Shown: positions 14,865 through 22,092 of the stretch, one piece after another
Position numbering within the stretch: position 1 is the first letter of the stretch
Layout of the letters: the number at the start of each line of letters is the position of its first letter
Program-made: the position numbers and the translations under genes
The notes under the pieces: generated by a model
What the model saw: the letters and a program-made list of their open reading frames with translations, nothing else
What the model was told of the DNA's origin: nothing
Database searches by the model: none
DNA from: Heyndrickxia camelliae
GTDB lineage: Bacteria > Bacillota > Bacilli > Bacillales > Bacillaceae_C
Assembly (NCBI RefSeq): GCF_002844575.1
Contig: NZ_PIQO01000007.1
Location: 1 to 64,000 of the forward strand
Reading direction: 5' to 3'
Length of the DNA stretch: 64,000 nucleotides

Positions 14865-15001
14865 CTATTCACTCTTTCCTTTATTTTTAAGCAAACCTGC
14901 ATTAACAAATATATTTCTCCACGCTTTTTCCAATAAAGCACGTTCAATTTCCTTCTTTCGCTTAGCAAGATGTTTTTATCCCTGCTTTTTTGATTACTCA
15001 T
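14865..15001 (-). pseudogene. 45-codon early gene with a one-base deletion in an A-run
   Basis: From ATG at 15001 (overlapping the stop of the upstream gene) the frame reads MSNQKSRDK and then goes out of phase at an A5 run (plus-strand T 14973-14977). Adding one A restores KHLAKRKKEIERALLEKAWR followed by NIFVNAGLLKNKGKSE and a TAG at 14865-14867, a sensible basic helical protein. Either a true frameshift mutation or an assembly error in a homopolymer. Confidence 0.6.
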
Positions 15002-15254
15002 CATCCTTCACCCCGAACTTGTTTAAAAACAATTTCCGAATTTTCCACCCTGTCTTTTCTCCGATACCTGGGAAGGATTCTAATTCCTCAAGAATTTTAA
15101 CTAGATTATTAATATCCGATTCACGCTGATCCTTTGCCCCTTTGTCATATCCATCATCCCATGCAACTTTTAATGCATTTGTCATTTTTTTATTGGAAAA
15201 GGAGGAAAAAACAACTGCCTGCTTTCCTCTTTGAATCTTTCTTAATTGCCCCAT
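14994..15254 (-). CDS. 86-aa prophage protein with helix-hairpin-helix-like end
   Basis: Starts at ATG 15254 behind GAAGGTGATTGTC. N-terminal MGQLRKIQRGKQAVVFSSFS is followed by AWDDGYDKGAKDQRES and a C-terminal LEELESFPGIGEKTGWKIRK. The PGIGEKT part looks like a helix-hairpin-helix DNA-binding turn. Family not recognised. It belongs to the run of small early genes after the replication genes. Confidence 0.65.
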   Translation of the reverse strand: MGQLRKIQRGKQAVVFSSFSNKKMTNALKVAWDDGYDKGAKDQRESDINNLVKILEELESFPGIGEKTGWKIRKLFLNKFGVKDDE

Positions 15255-15259
15255 GACAA

Positions 15260-15421
15260 TCACCTTCTTATTTTAGGAATAACGTCCCCACCAAATTTCC
15301 TACAATTGGAACCACATCTCGTATAACATTTCCTGTACTCATCGCAAAAAGTCCTGCATTTAAATTGTTCATCTTCTTGGCGCATCCACTTTGGCCTAGT
15401 ATCAATGATTTTTACTTTCAC
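15260..15421 (-). CDS. 53-aa cysteine-rich prophage protein
   Basis: GTG start at 15421 behind AAGGGGAAAAGCT. The middle has FKCRTFCDEYRKCYTRCGSNC, that is, five cysteines in about 20 residues, probably metal-binding. The rest is basic. Starts inside the 3' end of the upstream gene. No family recognised. Confidence 0.6.
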   Translation of the reverse strand: MKVKIIDTRPKWMRQEDEQFKCRTFCDEYRKCYTRCGSNCRKFGGDVIPKIRR

Positions 15422-15557
15422 AGCTTTTCCCCGTATAAGAAGGTGAATTATCATTTTCAAGCTTTTCTTTAAGAACTTCCTTAAAACATTCCTCGCAAAA
15501 TGAACTTCCCCAATATCGAGCAGGTCTTACTTTACATTCAATACAATCTTTTGCCAT
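15402..15557 (-). CDS. 51-aa small zinc-finger protein
   Basis: ATG at 15557 follows AACGGGAGGAATCAATA. MAKDCIECKVRPARYWGSSF then CEECFKEVLKEKLE: CxxC plus CxxC knuckles, then an acidic helix. Typical of tiny phage zinc proteins; role unknown. Overlaps the next gene by 20 bases. Confidence 0.65.
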   Translation of the reverse strand: MAKDCIECKVRPARYWGSSFCEECFKEVLKEKLENDNSPSYTGKSCESKNH

Positions 15558-15613
15558 TATTGATTCCTCCCGTTTATTTAATTTCACAGGATGCTGAATC
15601 ATGCTGAAAAAAG

Positions 15614-15802
15614 TTAGTCATTCATTTCTTTGGCAAACTGACATTTCACATTAATATGGATTTGCTCAAGTTCTGACAAAGTTAATTCATAAAGTTGTTT
15701 TCCGTCAGGTGTTTTAAAATATCCATATTTCAGCAGCTCGCCTTTCAAATAATCCTTTCGCTGTTCAACTGCAAGTCTTAATTTATTAGCTTGTCCGTCC
15801 AT
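15614..15802 (-). CDS. FbpA-like small basic protein
   Basis: 62 aa with LRLAVEQRKDYLKGELLKYG, then DGKQLYELTLSELEQ. The pattern Ala-Val-Glu-x-Arg-x-x-Tyr-Leu, followed by Leu-Tyr-Glu-Leu-(Ser/Thr)-Leu-x-(Glu)-Leu, is that of Fur-regulated basic protein FbpA-type small proteins of bacilli. In B. subtilis these assist the iron-sparing response; a phage copy may have another job. Start at 15802 behind a GGAGTAACTTT site. Confidence 0.65.
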   Translation of the reverse strand: MDGQANKLRLAVEQRKDYLKGELLKYGYFKTPDGKQLYELTLSELEQIHINVKCQFAKEMND

Positions 15803-15859
15803 AAAGTTACTCCTTTATATTTATCCCTCCTCAAAAAGAGGAGAGATAATCATAATCTA

Positions 15860-16573
15860 TTAAGCTATGATGACAATTTTGTTGTCTTCTATTTCTTCTT
15901 TCAATTCAACTACAAGGTAATCTTTAATATTTTTCATTGCAGTTATTTTCCAAGCTCCACCGTCAGCTGCGAATAATGCACATCGTGGACCAGATTGCAT
16001 ACGGAAAATAAATTCACTTTCAGGCTGATCTACCTCTACAAATGTCCGATAAGGTTTTAAAACTACAGGATTAGGAACAAGCACATTCCCTACTGTTGCA
16101 ACTCCTGTTTTGGCAACAACAGTTTGGGAAACACCATCATCTCCAACGGTATTTACAGCTTCTTCTTTGATATTTCCAACCACCTGCAGCATAATATCTC
16201 GATCTTCATTTTTTACAAATGTTGATTGAAGTTTTATATTAAAGTTTTCTGCATCATACCAGCGGTCAAAATCAAAACTCGGAATCATAGCCGTTGCTTT
16301 CATATATTCATTTCTTTTGTAATCTTGATTAAAAGTACTACTTACGACTACCTCTGTAGGGCTTACAATTTGAATCATTCTGCTACTATATTCATCTTTA
16401 TCAAATCCGGATTTTAAGTAATCTACAATCCCGGATAGGTTTCTTACTTCCAGTGGAAATGGTGTTGCTTCCTCGATTAAATGCATTTTTTGAGTTGAAT
16501 ATTCTTGCCCATTAATCGATTCCAATCTTGTATTACCTAAACCAACAATGTATTGAATAGCTTCTTTAATCAT
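15860..16573 (-). CDS. Conserved prophage protein in replication region, 237 aa
   Basis: Begins MIKEAIQYIVGLGNTRLESI. It contains LPFPLEV-like and MIQIVSPTEVVVSSTF segments, a Val/Thr-rich middle (VAKTGVATVGNVLVPNP) and ends in an acidic strand. Two-domain beta-rich appearance, no enzyme motif found. The gene follows the 125-aa protein gene with a 21-base gap and a GGAGGAATG site. Proteins of this pair are common in Bacillus and Lactobacillus prophages, near replication genes. Function unknown to me. Confidence 0.7.
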   Translation of the reverse strand: MIKEAIQYIVGLGNTRLESINGQEYSTQKMHLIEEATPFPLEVRNLSGIVDYLKSGFDKDEYSSRMIQIVSPTEVVVSSTFNQDYKRNEYMKATAMIPSFDFDRWYDAENFNIKLQSTFVKNEDRDIMLQVVGNIKEEAVNTVGDDGVSQTVVAKTGVATVGNVLVPNPVVLKPYRTFVEVDQPESEFIFRMQSGPRCALFAADGGAWKITAMKNIKDYLVVELKEEIEDNKIVIIA

Positions 16574-16594
16574 TTTTCATTCCTCCTAAGAATT

Positions 16595-16972
16595 TTATTT
16601 TGTTTGTTGTTTTAAATTAATTATTTTATTACCTTGGTCATCAGACACATCGCCTTCTTCATCAATGAATGTTTGACCTTTTAGCCCAGATTTTAATTCT
16701 GCTCCTGTCACTTTACCCTTGTTGTCTAAATCCATAATGAGCTTAGCCTCGATTTGTTTTGCTGGAGCAAGTGTAGATTTTGCAACTACTGTTGATAAAA
16801 CAACGTCCCTTTTTTCATCAGCTTTTAAAGTTACTGTCACAGTGAGCTTTCTCTTTTTAGATGCATCTGTGTTTGGATCCGCAATATTCTCTAATATCTT
16901 TTGCAGTTCCTGATTAAATCGTTCTGACAATGCGCCGTCTGCAAAAGTGTTTAAATCAATAATTTTTGGCAT
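16595..16972 (-). CDS. Prophage protein of the type often labelled replication terminator protein
   Basis: 125 aa: MPKIIDLNTFADGALSERFN, then QKILENIADPNTDASKKRK, then beta strands with LKADEKRDVVLSTVVAKSTL. The opening IDLNTFADGAL(S/A)ERFNQEL followed by NIADPNTD is a pattern I recall from Firmicute phage proteins annotated as replication terminator. That label does not to my knowledge rest on experiments in phages. It overlaps the 67-aa gene upstream. Confidence 0.6.
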   Translation of the reverse strand: MPKIIDLNTFADGALSERFNQELQKILENIADPNTDASKKRKLTVTVTLKADEKRDVVLSTVVAKSTLAPAKQIEAKLIMDLDNKGKVTGAELKSGLKGQTFIDEEGDVSDDQGNKIINLKQQTK

Positions 16973-17159
16973 GTGCCATTCCCTCCTGTTTTTCTAATCT
17001 CTGTTCATCTAGATATTTATTAAAGGTGAGAAGTCCACCAATTACATGATCTATTTCATACTTTCCAACTATTTCACGAACAAATTGTTTACCTTGTAAT
17101 ACCTTTCCTGTAGCCATATGGTAAGCAACCATTTTCTCAAAAACAGCTTGACCACTCAT
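16956..17159 (-). CDS. 67-aa conserved prophage protein
   Basis: MSGQAVFEKMVAYHMATGKV, then GKYEIDHVIGGLLTFNKYLD, then a charged end. Helical, no motif recognised. The start follows CAGGGAGAGGACTC. The 3' end overlaps the start of the next gene by 17 bases, so they are probably coupled. Function unknown. Confidence 0.65.
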   Translation of the reverse strand: MSGQAVFEKMVAYHMATGKVLQGKQFVREIVGKYEIDHVIGGLLTFNKYLDEQRLEKQEGMAHAKNY

Positions 17160-17174
17160 GGAGTCCTCTCCCTG

Positions 17175-17603
17175 TTATCCATAATTTTTTTCATAAAATC
17201 CAATAAGTGAAGGAAATTCATTTGTCTCTTTTCGCAAATCTCTAAAACTCAAAAACCGGTTCCCAAGATTCATAGGTGTATCCAATGAATATTCATGACA
17301 ATTTATTGGTTTTTGATTAAAAGTTTGTTGAAAGAATGAAATGGCTTCCGACTTGTCTTTCGCGAAAATGAAGACAAATATTTTCCCACTATGTTTTAAT
17401 GCAAAAACTTTTATTAAAGAAAAACCTAAAGGATTTTGTTTATATAGCTGCCAAAATTTATGTTCATCAGCTTTTACAAGTTTGAGTTTATTAACATCAT
17501 CGGCTAAGGAAATTCTTCCCTCTTGGAGTAAAAAAAGTATGTAATGGGCTATGAATGATTCCTCGTATTTAATGCTGTCCTCATACAGTTCCTTGATCAG
17601 CAT
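17175..17603 (-). CDS. 142-aa prophage protein next to DnaB, unknown function
   Basis: Begins MLIKELYEDSIKYEESFIAH with a Leu-rich first helix. The centre has KVFALKHSGKIFVFIFAKDK (amphipathic strands) and ends GFYEKNYG. Overlaps the helicase gene by 23 bases. The position just after dnaB suggests a role in phage replication, but no family is recognised. Confidence 0.65.
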   Translation of the reverse strand: MLIKELYEDSIKYEESFIAHYILFLLQEGRISLADDVNKLKLVKADEHKFWQLYKQNPLGFSLIKVFALKHSGKIFVFIFAKDKSEAISFFQQTFNQKPINCHEYSLDTPMNLGNRFLSFRDLRKETNEFPSLIGFYEKNYG

Positions 17604-18837
17604 CCAATATTTCCCCTGTATGTTCGTTGTATCTTGTGTAAACAGTTCCTACAGGTCCATTTCGGTTTTTCCTCACGATTATTTCTAACGAATTGTCATC
17701 TGAATCTGGATTGTAATATTTTTCTCGATATAGAAACATGATTAAATCTGCATCTTGCTCTATACTTCCAGACTGTCTTATATCAGACATCATCGGCCGT
17801 TTATCTTGCCTTGTTTCCACAGAACGACTTAGTTGTGATAAAACAACCACTGGACAATGAAAATGTTTAGCTACAGCTTTAAGATTTCTAGAGATCTCCG
17901 AAGCTTGGGAGGTTTCATTCCCCCCATAAAAATTATCTGGACGAATAAGAGTGAGATAATCTATAAAAATGATTGGCTTTCTATTCGGAAACTGTTGAAT
18001 CATTTTTCTAGTCTTTGCCCTTATCTCCCCGACACTCTGACCTGGAGAATCAAAGATTTGAATCTTGGTGTCCGAAACTCGACCAATGACTGCAGACCAT
18101 GCCGTTTTTTGCGAATCCGTTAAATCTTTAAATGGATTCCGCATTTTCATTCGGTTGAATCTTCCTGTAGAAGCAATTAGACGGTCTGTAATCCTTTGTT
18201 CTGGCATTTCAAGTGAGAAAAAGATAGGTAAATATCCTTGCCACCCTGCTTCTTTTGCAAAATGGATGACAACATCCGTTTTTCCCATAGAGGGTCTTGC
18301 GGCAATGATAGTTAGCTCATCATTCTGAAATCCATTTGTCATGGCATTTAGCACTTTCAGACCGGTTGGAATACCTTTATTAATTGCCTTCTCTTGCCAG
18401 GGTGCCTCGTACATTTTCGTTAATGCATCCTCGATGGATGTATGGTCATCCACCTTAGATTCATTTATTTTATCCAATGCTCCTATGACCTTATTAATCT
18501 CCCAATCTTCGGAGGAAGCATTCACAAGAATATTGCGCTTTTCACGTTCCTTCCAGGATTCTAAAATTAAATCCTCTATCTCCTCAAATTTTTCCTCGTT
18601 CGCAAAGGATAACAATTCATTGATGTATGATATTCCTCCGAAACTTTCCAAGTTCACTAATGTGGTGAGAGATATGAGATCAACGGTTTTGCCTTTTTGA
18701 ATCATATCTACCATGACTTTAAAAAGTTCCTGATGCCTTGTACCTTCAAAGTGCTCCGCCCTTATGACTGTGTCGCTAATTAAATAATTGGCTTTTATAA
18801 TAGTTCCTAGAAAAGATTTTTCAGCAGTCATACCCAA
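17581..18837 (-). CDS. Replicative DNA helicase, DnaB type
   Basis: 418 aa. The N-terminal primase-binding domain (MTAEKSFLGTIIKANYLISD) is followed by a RecA-like core. Walker A ARPSMGKTDVV lies near residue 190, SLEMPEQRI just after it, Walker B-like KPIIFIDYLTLI near 295, LSQLSRSVETRQDKRPMMSD near 340 and REKYYNPDSDD near 380. The usual Thr-Ala after GK is Thr-Asp here. Hexameric fork helicase for phage replication, presumably loaded by the DnaD-like protein encoded just upstream. It overlaps that gene by 10 bases. Confidence 0.93.
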   Translation of the reverse strand: MGMTAEKSFLGTIIKANYLISDTVIRAEHFEGTRHQELFKVMVDMIQKGKTVDLISLTTLVNLESFGGISYINELLSFANEEKFEEIEDLILESWKEREKRNILVNASSEDWEINKVIGALDKINESKVDDHTSIEDALTKMYEAPWQEKAINKGIPTGLKVLNAMTNGFQNDELTIIAARPSMGKTDVVIHFAKEAGWQGYLPIFFSLEMPEQRITDRLIASTGRFNRMKMRNPFKDLTDSQKTAWSAVIGRVSDTKIQIFDSPGQSVGEIRAKTRKMIQQFPNRKPIIFIDYLTLIRPDNFYGGNETSQASEISRNLKAVAKHFHCPVVVLSQLSRSVETRQDKRPMMSDIRQSGSIEQDADLIMFLYREKYYNPDSDDNSLEIIVRKNRNGPVGTVYTRYNEHTGEILDADQGTV

Positions 18838-19655
18838 TCTTCACCTGCATTTATGTCAAACTCGAACGGTTTATTCGTAACGCTGCTTACGGGAGGGGAA
18901 TCCTTAGGCATATTTTTTCGATTTTGAAATTCCATATCTAGTGCTTCTACATCAGACATGTTACTAACGTTCTGGTTATACCAGTCTTTTAAAATACTAT
19001 CTGCATATTTCCACTTTTTTTGCTGGGCTAAGGCACGCTTCATTGCTTCTAACACTAGTTCTTCGCTAAGATCATTGACCCATTCAATAATCGACTGTGT
19101 AATAAATGGGTTTAACACTCCAAAATTCTGTTGATAAAAATTTATAGCATCATCAGCAGCGTTTCTAATTTCCCCTAATGATTCTTTTTCTTTTTCTTTT
19201 TCTTTTTCTTTTTCCCCACTTGTCGTGGACGTGTCGTGCACGTATCGTGAAAAAAGCTCATAAATAGTCTGATTTGGAATATTTGGTAACAAATCAATTA
19301 ACAATGATTTATCCTTCACTTCTCTTAACTCTTTTTTCACGCAATCCAATATGGGTTTACCAGCTTTATTGAGATTGTACTTACCCCAATTAAGAATGGC
19401 TATTTCTCTTGTCTGATCATTATATTTAATCAGACCATGAACCTTAATAAAGCGATCTAGCAAGCTATTAATCGACTCAGTGGAATATCCAAGGTCAAAA
19501 GCCATTTGCTTTTTCGTTATTTGGTATACCCCTATCTGAGTAGTGCTTGGATTGGTTAAAAGGTACAAGTAAAAGTATTTATCTTCTGGTGTCATTTCCT
19601 CAAGAACCCTAGCATCTTGCCAAAATTCCACATGTATATATCTGAATTTAGCCAT
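18828..19655 (-). CDS. DnaD-domain replication initiation protein
   Basis: 275 aa from ATG at 19655 behind TAGAGGTGAGAAA. Residues 1-120 are a winged-helix region (MAKFRYIHVEFWQDARVLEE, then LGYSTESINSLLDRF). After it comes a low-complexity Glu-Lys linker coded by a 6-bp repeat. The C-terminal DnaD domain has FYQQNFGVLNPFITQSI and then VLEAMKRALAQQKKWKYADS, with ILKDWYNQNV, close to the YxxxIxxxW motif of DnaD/DnaB2 proteins. It binds the phage origin and brings in the helicase. Confidence 0.9.
   Translation of the reverse strand: MAKFRYIHVEFWQDARVLEEMTPEDKYFYLYLLTNPSTTQIGVYQITKKQMAFDLGYSTESINSLLDRFIKVHGLIKYNDQTREIAILNWGKYNLNKAGKPILDCVKKELREVKDKSLLIDLLPNIPNQTIYELFSRYVHDTSTTSGEKEKEKEKEKESLGEIRNAADDAINFYQQNFGVLNPFITQSIIEWVNDLSEELVLEAMKRALAQQKKWKYADSILKDWYNQNVSNMSDVEALDMEFQNRKNMPKDSPPVSSVTNKPFEFDINAGEDWV
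19184..19214. repeat. TTTTTC hexanucleotide microsatellite in the DnaD-like gene
   Basis: C residues at 19184, 19190, 19196, 19202, 19208 and 19214 give five perfect TTTTTC units. They code for Glu-Lys repeats in the linker between DNA-binding and DnaD domains, so a change in unit number would keep the frame. Confidence 0.9.
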
Positions 19656-19719
19656 TTTCTCACCTCTATTTGTCAAAACTAAAAATTAGTGTTACTATAT
19701 TCGCAAAGTAAAGTAAAAT

Positions 19720-19905
19720 TTAGGCAGTTGGTGTTGGCGCACTTACTGCTCTTTTTAATTCCTTTAATCTATTTATTTGAGACTTCAATACACCTCTGTA
19801 TAATTCAGCAAATCTATAAAGTTTCAATCCCTCATATTTTTCAATGAGTTGAACGACCTTACCAGTCTCATTCAAGCATTTTTGATATTCTTCTTTTTTT
19901 GACAT
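19720..19905 (-). CDS. 61-aa prophage protein
   Basis: ATG at 19905 behind AAAAGGAGTTTAATAGC. MSKKEEYQKCLNETGKVVQL, then YRFAELYRGVLKSQINRLKE and an APTPTA tail. Helical and basic. No family recognised. Lies between the antirepressor and replication genes. Confidence 0.6.
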   Translation of the reverse strand: MSKKEEYQKCLNETGKVVQLIEKYEGLKLYRFAELYRGVLKSQINRLKELKRAVSAPTPTA

Positions 19906-19922
19906 GCTATTAAACTCCTTTT

Positions 19923-20600
19923 CTATGAAATTTTTTTCGGAATCCAAGCCTCAATATATCCAACAGCTTTTAACATATCTTTTCGTTTAATGTCTCGGTA
20001 ACTTGCAACACCAAAACGATCTTTTATATCTCGGTATAGTTCGCTAAACAATTTTGGTCTCATATCCTTATCTGCGGTTATTTCATAAACCTTGCTGCTT
20101 ACAGCTTTCTGAATTCTCCTCTGCTCGCCATGATCAAGAGTAATTTGCTCTTCAACCATTAAACGAATCTCCTTTACTTCATTCTTTAATGCTGAGACAT
20201 CTTCGGAATTCATAAGTGATAACCTCATCGAAGCCTCAAGCTGTTCCTTTTGAGATAGCATTTTTACTTGATTTTCTATCTTATAATAGTTATCTACTAA
20301 CATTTCATAAGCATCCCATGCAGTATCAGTATTTAATGATTTAGCATGTAGCCAAGCTCCTTTTTCAGTCCAAAGATATAAAATTGAAGTGAATTTAAGG
20401 TTATCGTCAAATTGACGTGACCATTTGAAACTTCGTAATTCTTCACCAGATAAAGCAATATAGTGTTTTCTATGAACATATCTTTCTGAATTTCTTTGGA
20501 AGTTTCTATTTATTACCTTTGAATATGTTCCATAAGCTTCTGCCAATTGAGCAGTTGTTAAAACCCTTTGACCTTGATAATCTATAATTTGCATTTCCAT
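19923..20600 (-). CDS. Phage antirepressor-like protein, ORF6N domain
   Basis: 225 aa from ATG at 20600 behind GGGGGTGAAAAAACG. Residues 1-100 show the ORF6N pattern: YQGQRVLTTAQLAEAYGTYS, then INRNFQRNSERY, then LYLWTEKGAWLHAKSLNT. A coiled segment follows, and the C-terminal part (RPKLFSELYRDIKDRFGVAS) resembles ORF6C. Such proteins modulate repressor control during induction. First large gene of the early operon after the switch region. Confidence 0.85.
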   Translation of the reverse strand: MEMQIIDYQGQRVLTTAQLAEAYGTYSKVINRNFQRNSERYVHRKHYIALSGEELRSFKWSRQFDDNLKFTSILYLWTEKGAWLHAKSLNTDTAWDAYEMLVDNYYKIENQVKMLSQKEQLEASMRLSLMNSEDVSALKNEVKEIRLMVEEQITLDHGEQRRIQKAVSSKVYEITADKDMRPKLFSELYRDIKDRFGVASYRDIKRKDMLKAVGYIEAWIPKKIS

Positions 20601-20630
20601 CGTTTTTTCACCCCCTTTCAAGTTTTAGAA

Positions 20631-20699
20631 CTAAAATCGTTCATCAAAATTCGCCATGTGACTAAAAAGGAAAGCCTGGTTAGGGTTAATAGTTAACAT
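20631..20699 (-). CDS. Possible 22-aa peptide gene before the antirepressor
   Basis: ATG at 20699 behind GGTGATTAA. Reads MLTINPNQAFLFSHMANFDE and stops at 20631. Properly spaced within the operon, but short enough to be chance. Confidence 0.35.
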   Translation of the reverse strand: MLTINPNQAFLFSHMANFDERF

Positions 20700-20739
20700 T
20701 TAATCACCATTCTTTTCCTCCCTTTTGGTAAAATAGTCT

Positions 20740-20752
20740 TGTCTCCCAGACA
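20740..20752. promoter_or_regulatory. Small palindrome upstream of the plus-strand 105-aa gene
   Basis: TGTCT-CCC-AGACA lies 28 bases before the start codon at 20781, where an operator or the core promoter would be. Confidence 0.4.
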
Positions 20753-20780
20753 TAACTTTTACGTATAGGAGGTGAAAAAT

Positions 20781-21098
20781 ATGGATATGGTTCTAAATAT
20801 TTGTATTTCAGATGGTTCTGATATTGTTGTTGATGGATTTGATAAAATTGCTTTTTACAATATAATTCCAAACATTGAAGTAACTCGTTCAGGATACTCT
20901 TGGCGAAAAGATTATTATGAAGAGTTATTAAGCAATCTAGCAAAATATAAATTTATTAGTATTGAAAGACATGATTCTAACCATGGCTTGGAATATAGGA
21001 AACATTCATTTGCTTTCAAGAACTCACATTTTGAGGGTAATAAACCCTTAATTCTACAAACATGTTGCATTACGACTATTATTGACATGTATAATTAG
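20781..21098 (+). CDS. Unrecognised 105-aa accessory protein on the opposite strand
   Basis: ATG at 20781 behind TATAGGAGGTGAAAAAT, an optimal site. The protein starts MDMVLNICISDGSDIVVDGF. The middle has YSWRKDYYEELLSNLAKYKF, and the end is Cys-Cys-Ile-Thr-Thr. No signal peptide, membrane helix or motif recognised. It is transcribed against the early operon in which it sits and has its own terminator. Both features suggest a moron expressed in the lysogen. Function unknown. Confidence 0.7.
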   Translation: MDMVLNICISDGSDIVVDGFDKIAFYNIIPNIEVTRSGYSWRKDYYEELLSNLAKYKFISIERHDSNHGLEYRKHSFAFKNSHFEGNKPLILQTCCITTIIDMYN

Positions 21099-21105
21099 TT
21101 TGTTA

Positions 21106-21130
21106 GGCGGACTTTTTAGTCTGCTTTTTT
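21106..21130 (+). terminator. Terminator after the 105-aa gene
   Basis: Arms GGCGGAC and GTCTGCT around TTTTTA, followed by TTTTTT. It lies between two convergent genes; the stop of the minus-strand gene is in its loop. Confidence 0.8.
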
Positions 21131-21265
21131 ATTTATTGAAATATGCCAACTTCTTTCTAAATAAGTATTTTTTGTTTCTTCAAGAACGTTAAGCACTTCA
21201 GCAGCGTTCAATTCTTCCCTAACTAAAACTCCTATAATTTGAGAAATAATCTCTGGTTTATTCAC
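21116..21265 (-). CDS. 49-aa early prophage protein
   Basis: GTG at 21265 behind AGGAGGTGAGGAAA, an ideal site. MNKPEIISQIIGVLVREELN, then AAEVLNVLEETKNTYLERSW. Helical, small, no family recognised. The start lies just past the stop of the 32-aa gene. Confidence 0.65.
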   Translation of the reverse strand: MNKPEIISQIIGVLVREELNAAEVLNVLEETKNTYLERSWHISINKKAD

Positions 21266-21356
21266 TTTCCTCACCTCCTAAAAATTGATCACTTACCATA
21301 ATGCTTATCAATGCTACTAATACTGTGAAGAAATATAGAGTAAGGAAATAGTTCAT
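21258..21356 (-). CDS. 32-aa membrane peptide
   Basis: ATG at 21356 overlaps the stop of the excisionase-like gene (ACATGA) behind AGAGAAAGTGATAA. MNYFLTLYFFTVLVALISIM forms one membrane helix, then a short acidic tail. The coupling at both ends supports translation. Function unknown. Confidence 0.5.
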   Translation of the reverse strand: MNYFLTLYFFTVLVALISIMVSDQFLGGEESE

Positions 21357-21601
21357 GTCTTTATCACTTTCTCTTTTTCATCTTCAACTTTATTGAGTTC
21401 CATATCCTTCACATTACTTAAGTCAGAAAAGTCTTTTCCTATATATCTTTTTAGAAAATCATCTATTTCAAATTTAGGTATTTTATATTGGCCTAGTTTC
21501 AGTGCTTTTAAATGACCATTCCTAATAAGTGAGTAAATAAAAGTTCCGTTACATTTAAAGAGCTTTGCTGTTTCCTTTACTGTGAATAACACATCTTCCA
21601 T
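21353..21601 (-). CDS. Excisionase-type DNA-binding protein
   Basis: 82 aa: MEDVLFTVKETAKLFKCNGT, then IYSLIRNGHLKALKLGQYKI, then FEIDDFLKRYIG. This is the MerR-like winged helix of the Xis/helix-turn-helix-17 family. Likely directionality factor for the integrase or an early regulator. Follows the Cro-like gene by five bases. Confidence 0.8.
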   Translation of the reverse strand: MEDVLFTVKETAKLFKCNGTFIYSLIRNGHLKALKLGQYKIPKFEIDDFLKRYIGKDFSDLSNVKDMELNKVEDEKEKVIKT

Positions 21602-21606
21602 CTTTT

Positions 21607-21804
21607 TTAATCCTCCTCACTTTTGTAAGAAAAACCAAGAAGGTCAGAAATTTGTTTTTTGTACTTTTCTCCTCTTCGATTTCCTTTTACAATATCTGAT
21701 AGGTAAGAAACAGAAATTCCAATCTTTTTTGCAACCTCAGTCATAGTCATTTCCTTTAAAATTAATGCAGTTTGAACATTGATTTGAAATTGCTTATTCT
21801 CCAA
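21607..21804 (-). CDS. Cro-like helix-turn-helix regulator
   Basis: 65 aa from TTG at 21804 behind TCGGAGGTGAGGC. A longer reading has no ribosome site and would cross the operator. Core helix-turn-helix: EMTMTEVAKKIGISVSYLSD followed by IVKGNRRGEKYKK. First gene of the leftward early operon, divergent from the repressor, so Cro-type function is inferred. Confidence 0.82.
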   Translation of the reverse strand: MENKQFQINVQTALILKEMTMTEVAKKIGISVSYLSDIVKGNRRGEKYKKQISDLLGFSYKSEED

Positions 21805-21856
21805 TAGCCTCACCTCCGACACAATGAGAAAATTTTCGCTGAAATATTGACTGAAA

Positions 21857-21874
21857 ATTAGCATGTGTGCTAAT
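21857..21874. promoter_or_regulatory. Palindromic operator before the Cro-like gene
   Basis: ATTAGCA-TGTG-TGCTAAT, perfect 7-bp arms. It lies 53 bases upstream of the TTG start, where the leftward early promoter is expected (a TTGCTG box and TATTAG, the latter overlapping the left arm, are present on the minus strand). Likely repressor binding site. Confidence 0.6.
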
Positions 21875-21990
21875 ATGAATTTATAGGAAAGCACAGCAAA
21901 TAAACATTAATACTATAGCCCCCCAGCTAATAGTTAGATGCTTTTTGATGGCATTTTTATGTCTTTTTTTGCTATGCAATCCGCTAAATA

Positions 21991-22022
21991 AATAGCTTAT
22001 ACTTGAATAATAATAGCTTATA
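21991..22022. promoter_or_regulatory. Direct repeats in the repressor upstream region
   Basis: AATAGCTTATA occurs at 21991-22001 and again at 22012-22022, exactly 21 bp apart. AGACT/AGTC half-sites follow up to about 22059. Positions fit autoregulatory operators of the repressor gene. Confidence 0.55.
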
Positions 22023-22092
22023 GACTAAAAGTCAAATAATTTATTAGACTGTAGACTATTTTTTTGTTCAAGTTGCTCGAAAGGTGATAATT

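Noticed and set aside
20704-20943. 79-codon minus-strand frame
   Set aside because: Covers the promoter and 5' half of the well-supported plus-strand 105-aa gene; low-complexity His/Gln/Tyr content and no ribosome site.
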